Positions 33,063 to 34,515 of a stretch of DNA of 34,515 bases are shown here, piece by piece. The stretch is from Pseudomonadota bacterium. Lineage in GTDB: Bacteria > Pseudomonadota > Alphaproteobacteria > Rhizobiales > Rhizobiaceae. A program made the position numbers and the translations under genes. Under the pieces are notes generated by a model, which ran no database searches, was not told the origin of the DNA, and worked only from the letters and a program-made list of their open reading frames with translations. Location of the stretch: contig JAEWPB010000102.1 of the NCBI GenBank assembly GCA_023399465.1, forward strand, positions 1 through 34,515, given 5' to 3'. Numbering within the stretch: the stretch's first letter is position 1; every line of letters begins with the position of its first letter.

Positions 33063-33181
33063 CGGAGGCGCTCGCGATCAGGTCGGGAGTTCGCACAGGC
33101 GTGAGATATATGCTTCCCACACCGGCGTTGTGCTGCGGGGAGCCTGGATCTCCGCTGGATGCGTGCGAACGGTCAGCGCCA

Positions 33182-33568
33182 TTATGCCGCCTCGATGTCG
33201 GTGCGTGAGAAATCGTCACCTTTGAATAGCAGCGGCTCTTCGCGCGTCTTTGCCAGGGCGTAGGAGAAGCAGTCACCGTAGTTCAGGCCCGCAGGATGGC
33301 GTCCCTTGCCGTAGTTGCGCCATGCTCGGCGGGCGATCGCAACCTGGTCGGTGTCGACAGGCACGATTTCAACGCCGGCCTTGTGGAGCCAGAGATCCAG
33401 CTCCGCGGAGCCTGCCTCACCGAGCCGCGCCTCGATCACCATTGCCAGCTCGAGAACCGAGGCGGCGGACATGTAACGCCGTGGGGCATCAACGATCTTT
33501 GCTTCGAATGCCTCGGCTTCCGGTTCATTGAAGGCGATTGCGACGACGGCGGATGTATCGATGACCAT
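33182..33568 (-). CDS. vapC: VapC-type PIN-domain toxin
   Basis: A 128-aa PIN ribonuclease. Acidic active-site residues: Asp4 (MVIDTSAVVAIAF), a Glu in ASVLELAMVIEARLG and Asp in NYGDCFSYALAKT, followed by LLFKGDDFSRTDI. All are in place for a magnesium-dependent nuclease that cuts tRNA or rRNA in studied VapC proteins. It overlaps the antitoxin gene by one base (TGATG). Confidence 0.9.
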   Translation of the reverse strand: MVIDTSAVVAIAFNEPEAEAFEAKIVDAPRRYMSAASVLELAMVIEARLGEAGSAELDLWLHKAGVEIVPVDTDQVAIARRAWRNYGKGRHPAGLNYGDCFSYALAKTREEPLLFKGDDFSRTDIEAA

Positions 33569-33822
33569 CAGCTGGGCAGCCCGTTTTCGTCATAGCCCAA
33601 AATCTCGTCGGCAGACCGGTTGTCGTGTACCGGCAGTTTCGCCCAGCGCCTGCGGCTGGCGGCAAGCTCTTCCAGCAGCACGGCACGCTTTCCGGCGTTG
33701 GCAAGGCGGCGCAGGCGCTCCTCCAGCGCCCGGCGGGTAGCCATTGTGATGGTCTCGCCGGTCTTCTCAGCCAGCGCCTTTGCCAAGCGCTCGGTTTCGG
33801 AATCCTTGATGCTCAGTGCCAT
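33568..33822 (-). CDS. vapB: VapB-type antitoxin
   Basis: An 84-aa antitoxin. The N-terminal DNA-binding part is MALSIKDSETERLAKALAEK, then TGETITMATRRALEERLRRL. A polar C-terminal tail (ADEILGYDENGLPS) would block the VapC active site. ATG 33822 was chosen because it is the usual family start; 25 extra codons upstream are probably not translated. The antitoxin-toxin pair likely autoregulates and stabilises the replicon. Confidence 0.88.
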   Translation of the reverse strand: MALSIKDSETERLAKALAEKTGETITMATRRALEERLRRLANAGKRAVLLEELAASRRRWAKLPVHDNRSADEILGYDENGLPS

Positions 33823-33937
33823 GATCGGTTCCTTGGTTCCTATTTGTCTATATTCTACCTGATTGGGCAGTGGTGGCAAGCGATGAAGATCTTCCAAATC
33901 AAGGGTACAAATTCCGCATCGGAAGCCGACGGACCGG

Positions 33938-33957
33938 AATTCCTATGAAATTCCTAT
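33938..33957 (+). repeat. Tandem AATTCCTAT repeat upstream of kdp
   Basis: Two copies of AATTCCTAT separated by GA (11-bp period), about 120 bp upstream of the first small kdp ORF. A partial copy (AATTCC) lies at 33910. This might be a regulator site such as for a KdpE-type activator, but no known motif is matched. Nothing else is seen in 33823-34078. Confidence 0.3.
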
Positions 33958-34078
33958 TTCTTTCGTCCCCGGCTGCTCTCGAACCTTAATGCCGTTCGCG
34001 GTCATGTATTCCCCAGCATTTCCGGTGCTCGCTCGCGTATCCACGCGGCGTGCGGAAACCATGAACAGGGGCCTCGGC

Positions 34079-34159
34079 ATGGATTTTGTCGTTCTCGCAG
34101 TTGGTATCGTTTTCTTCGCGCTGTCGCTTGCCTATGTCAGGGCATGCGACAGCCTCTAA
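34079..34159 (+). CDS. 26-aa membrane peptide upstream of kdpF
   Basis: The ATG ORF reads MDFVVLAVGIVFFALSLAYV and ends RACDSL: one hydrophobic helix and a polar C-terminus. It ends 14 bp before kdpF and is in the same direction. Single-helix peptides of this kind sit before kdpF in other proteobacteria, so a small Kdp-associated or leader peptide is plausible. Its function is unknown. Confidence 0.55.
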   Translation: MDFVVLAVGIVFFALSLAYVRACDSL

Positions 34160-34173
34160 CAAGGACTGGAAAC

Positions 34174-34263
34174 ATGGTCTTCGAATACACGCTTGCCGGC
34201 CTGGTGACCGCTTTTCTGCTTGTCTACCTGACCTACGCGCTCATTCACCCGGAACGGTTCTGA
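34174..34263 (+). CDS. kdpF: KdpF, small subunit of the Kdp potassium pump
   Basis: A 29-aa single-helix peptide (VFEYTLAGLVTAFLLVYLTY, end ALIHPERF) matching the KdpF pattern of one hydrophobic helix ending in L.HPERF. In the Kdp complex it stabilises the K+-ATPase. It lies 31 bp before kdpA and is preceded by AAGGA. Confidence 0.88.
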   Translation: MVFEYTLAGLVTAFLLVYLTYALIHPERF

Positions 34264-34294
34264 TCATCGGGGCCATTGCTCGGAAAGCCACGCC

Positions 34295-34515
34295 ATGACT
34301 ATCAACGGATGGATACAGATACTGGTCTTCTGCGGGGTCGTCACCTTGCTCGTCAAGCCGCTCGGGGCCTACATGACGCGCGTCTTCAATGGCGAGCGCA
34401 CGTTTCTTTCATGGATTTTCGGTCCCCTCGAGCGCGGTCTCTACACCGTCGCGGGGACGAGCGAGCGGGAGGAGCAGCATTGGACGACATATGCTGTGGC
34501 ACTCCTGTTCTTCAA
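34295..34515 (+). CDS. kdpA: KdpA, potassium-binding subunit (3' end outside window)
   Basis: The N-terminal 73 residues of KdpA: MTINGWIQILVFCGVVTLLV, then KPLGAYMTRVFNGERTFLSW, then FGPLERGLYTVAGT. This is the first membrane helix and the start of the K+-translocating subunit of the high-affinity KdpFABC pump. It is cut by the window end. The order kdpF-kdpA is the usual one. Confidence 0.93.
   Translation, partial: MTINGWIQILVFCGVVTLLVKPLGAYMTRVFNGERTFLSWIFGPLERGLYTVAGTSEREEQHWTTYAVALLFF

Noticed and set aside
1..34515. CRISPR arrays, tRNA/rRNA genes and complete insertion sequences
   Set aside because: No spaced repeat array, cloverleaf-like tRNA or transposase reading frame was recognised by eye. 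A tRNA or IS database search would be needed to exclude small ones.

Overview
The window looks like part of a secondary replicon (megaplasmid or chromid) of an alphaproteobacterium, most likely Rhizobiales/Rhizobiaceae. The main evidence is a complete repABC replication-partition cassette at about 26.4-30.2 kb, with two parS-like 16-bp palindromes and a counter-transcribed RNA between repB and repC. High GC content, tight coupling of genes by ATGA/TGATG overlaps and several TTG starts fit this. Genus and species cannot be told from the sequence alone.

Layout. (1) 1-3.4 kb: the end of an APC-family amino acid permease, a ferritin-like DUF892 protein, and a secreted pentaheme cytochrome c, the last two on the minus strand. 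(2) 3.5-10.5 kb: a compact nqrABCDEF-apbE-nqrM-CBS operon encoding an NADH:quinone oxidoreductase of the Na+-NQR type with its flavin transferase and iron-site maturation factor. It is divergent from the cytochrome gene. NqrB is only 256 residues and lacks the usual covalent FMN threonine motif. (3) 10.6-14.2 kb: a PLP-dependent D-cysteine desulfhydrase/L-cysteate lyase family enzyme, a remnant of a 3-mercaptopyruvate sulfurtransferase gene, DUF2277, and a LysR regulator divergent from an EamA transporter. (4) 14.2-22.4 kb, minus strand: one probable seven-gene operon. In transcription order it is PAS sensor protein, AAA+ regulator, PotD-, PotA-, PotB- and PotC-like polyamine ABC importer, and a PuuC-like aldehyde dehydrogenase. 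Its upstream region carries several near-copies of the palindrome TGCAATATTGCA. (5) 22.7-26.2 kb: a coupled pair of FMN-binding (PNPOx-like) proteins, one fused to GAF and a possible winged-helix domain, then an arylamine N-acetyltransferase and a YceI-family secreted protein. (6) 26.4-33.9 kb: the replicon backbone: parS, repA, repB, ctRNA, repC with an internal AT-rich island (candidate oriV), a Tat-exported DadA-type flavoprotein, a tyrosine recombinase and a vapBC toxin-antitoxin pair. (7) 34.0-34.5 kb: the start of a kdp potassium-pump operon (a 26-aa leader ORF, kdpF, kdpA, cut by the window end).

Functional themes are respiration (NQR plus multiheme cytochrome), uptake and oxidation of polyamines or amino acids (ABC importer, aldehyde dehydrogenase, DadA-type oxidase, APC permease), and replicon maintenance. 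The parts most worth a second look are the NQR locus with its reduced NqrB, cytochrome and CBS partners, and the polyamine operon whose AAA+ regulator has lost both the GAFTGA loop and the Walker B glutamate.
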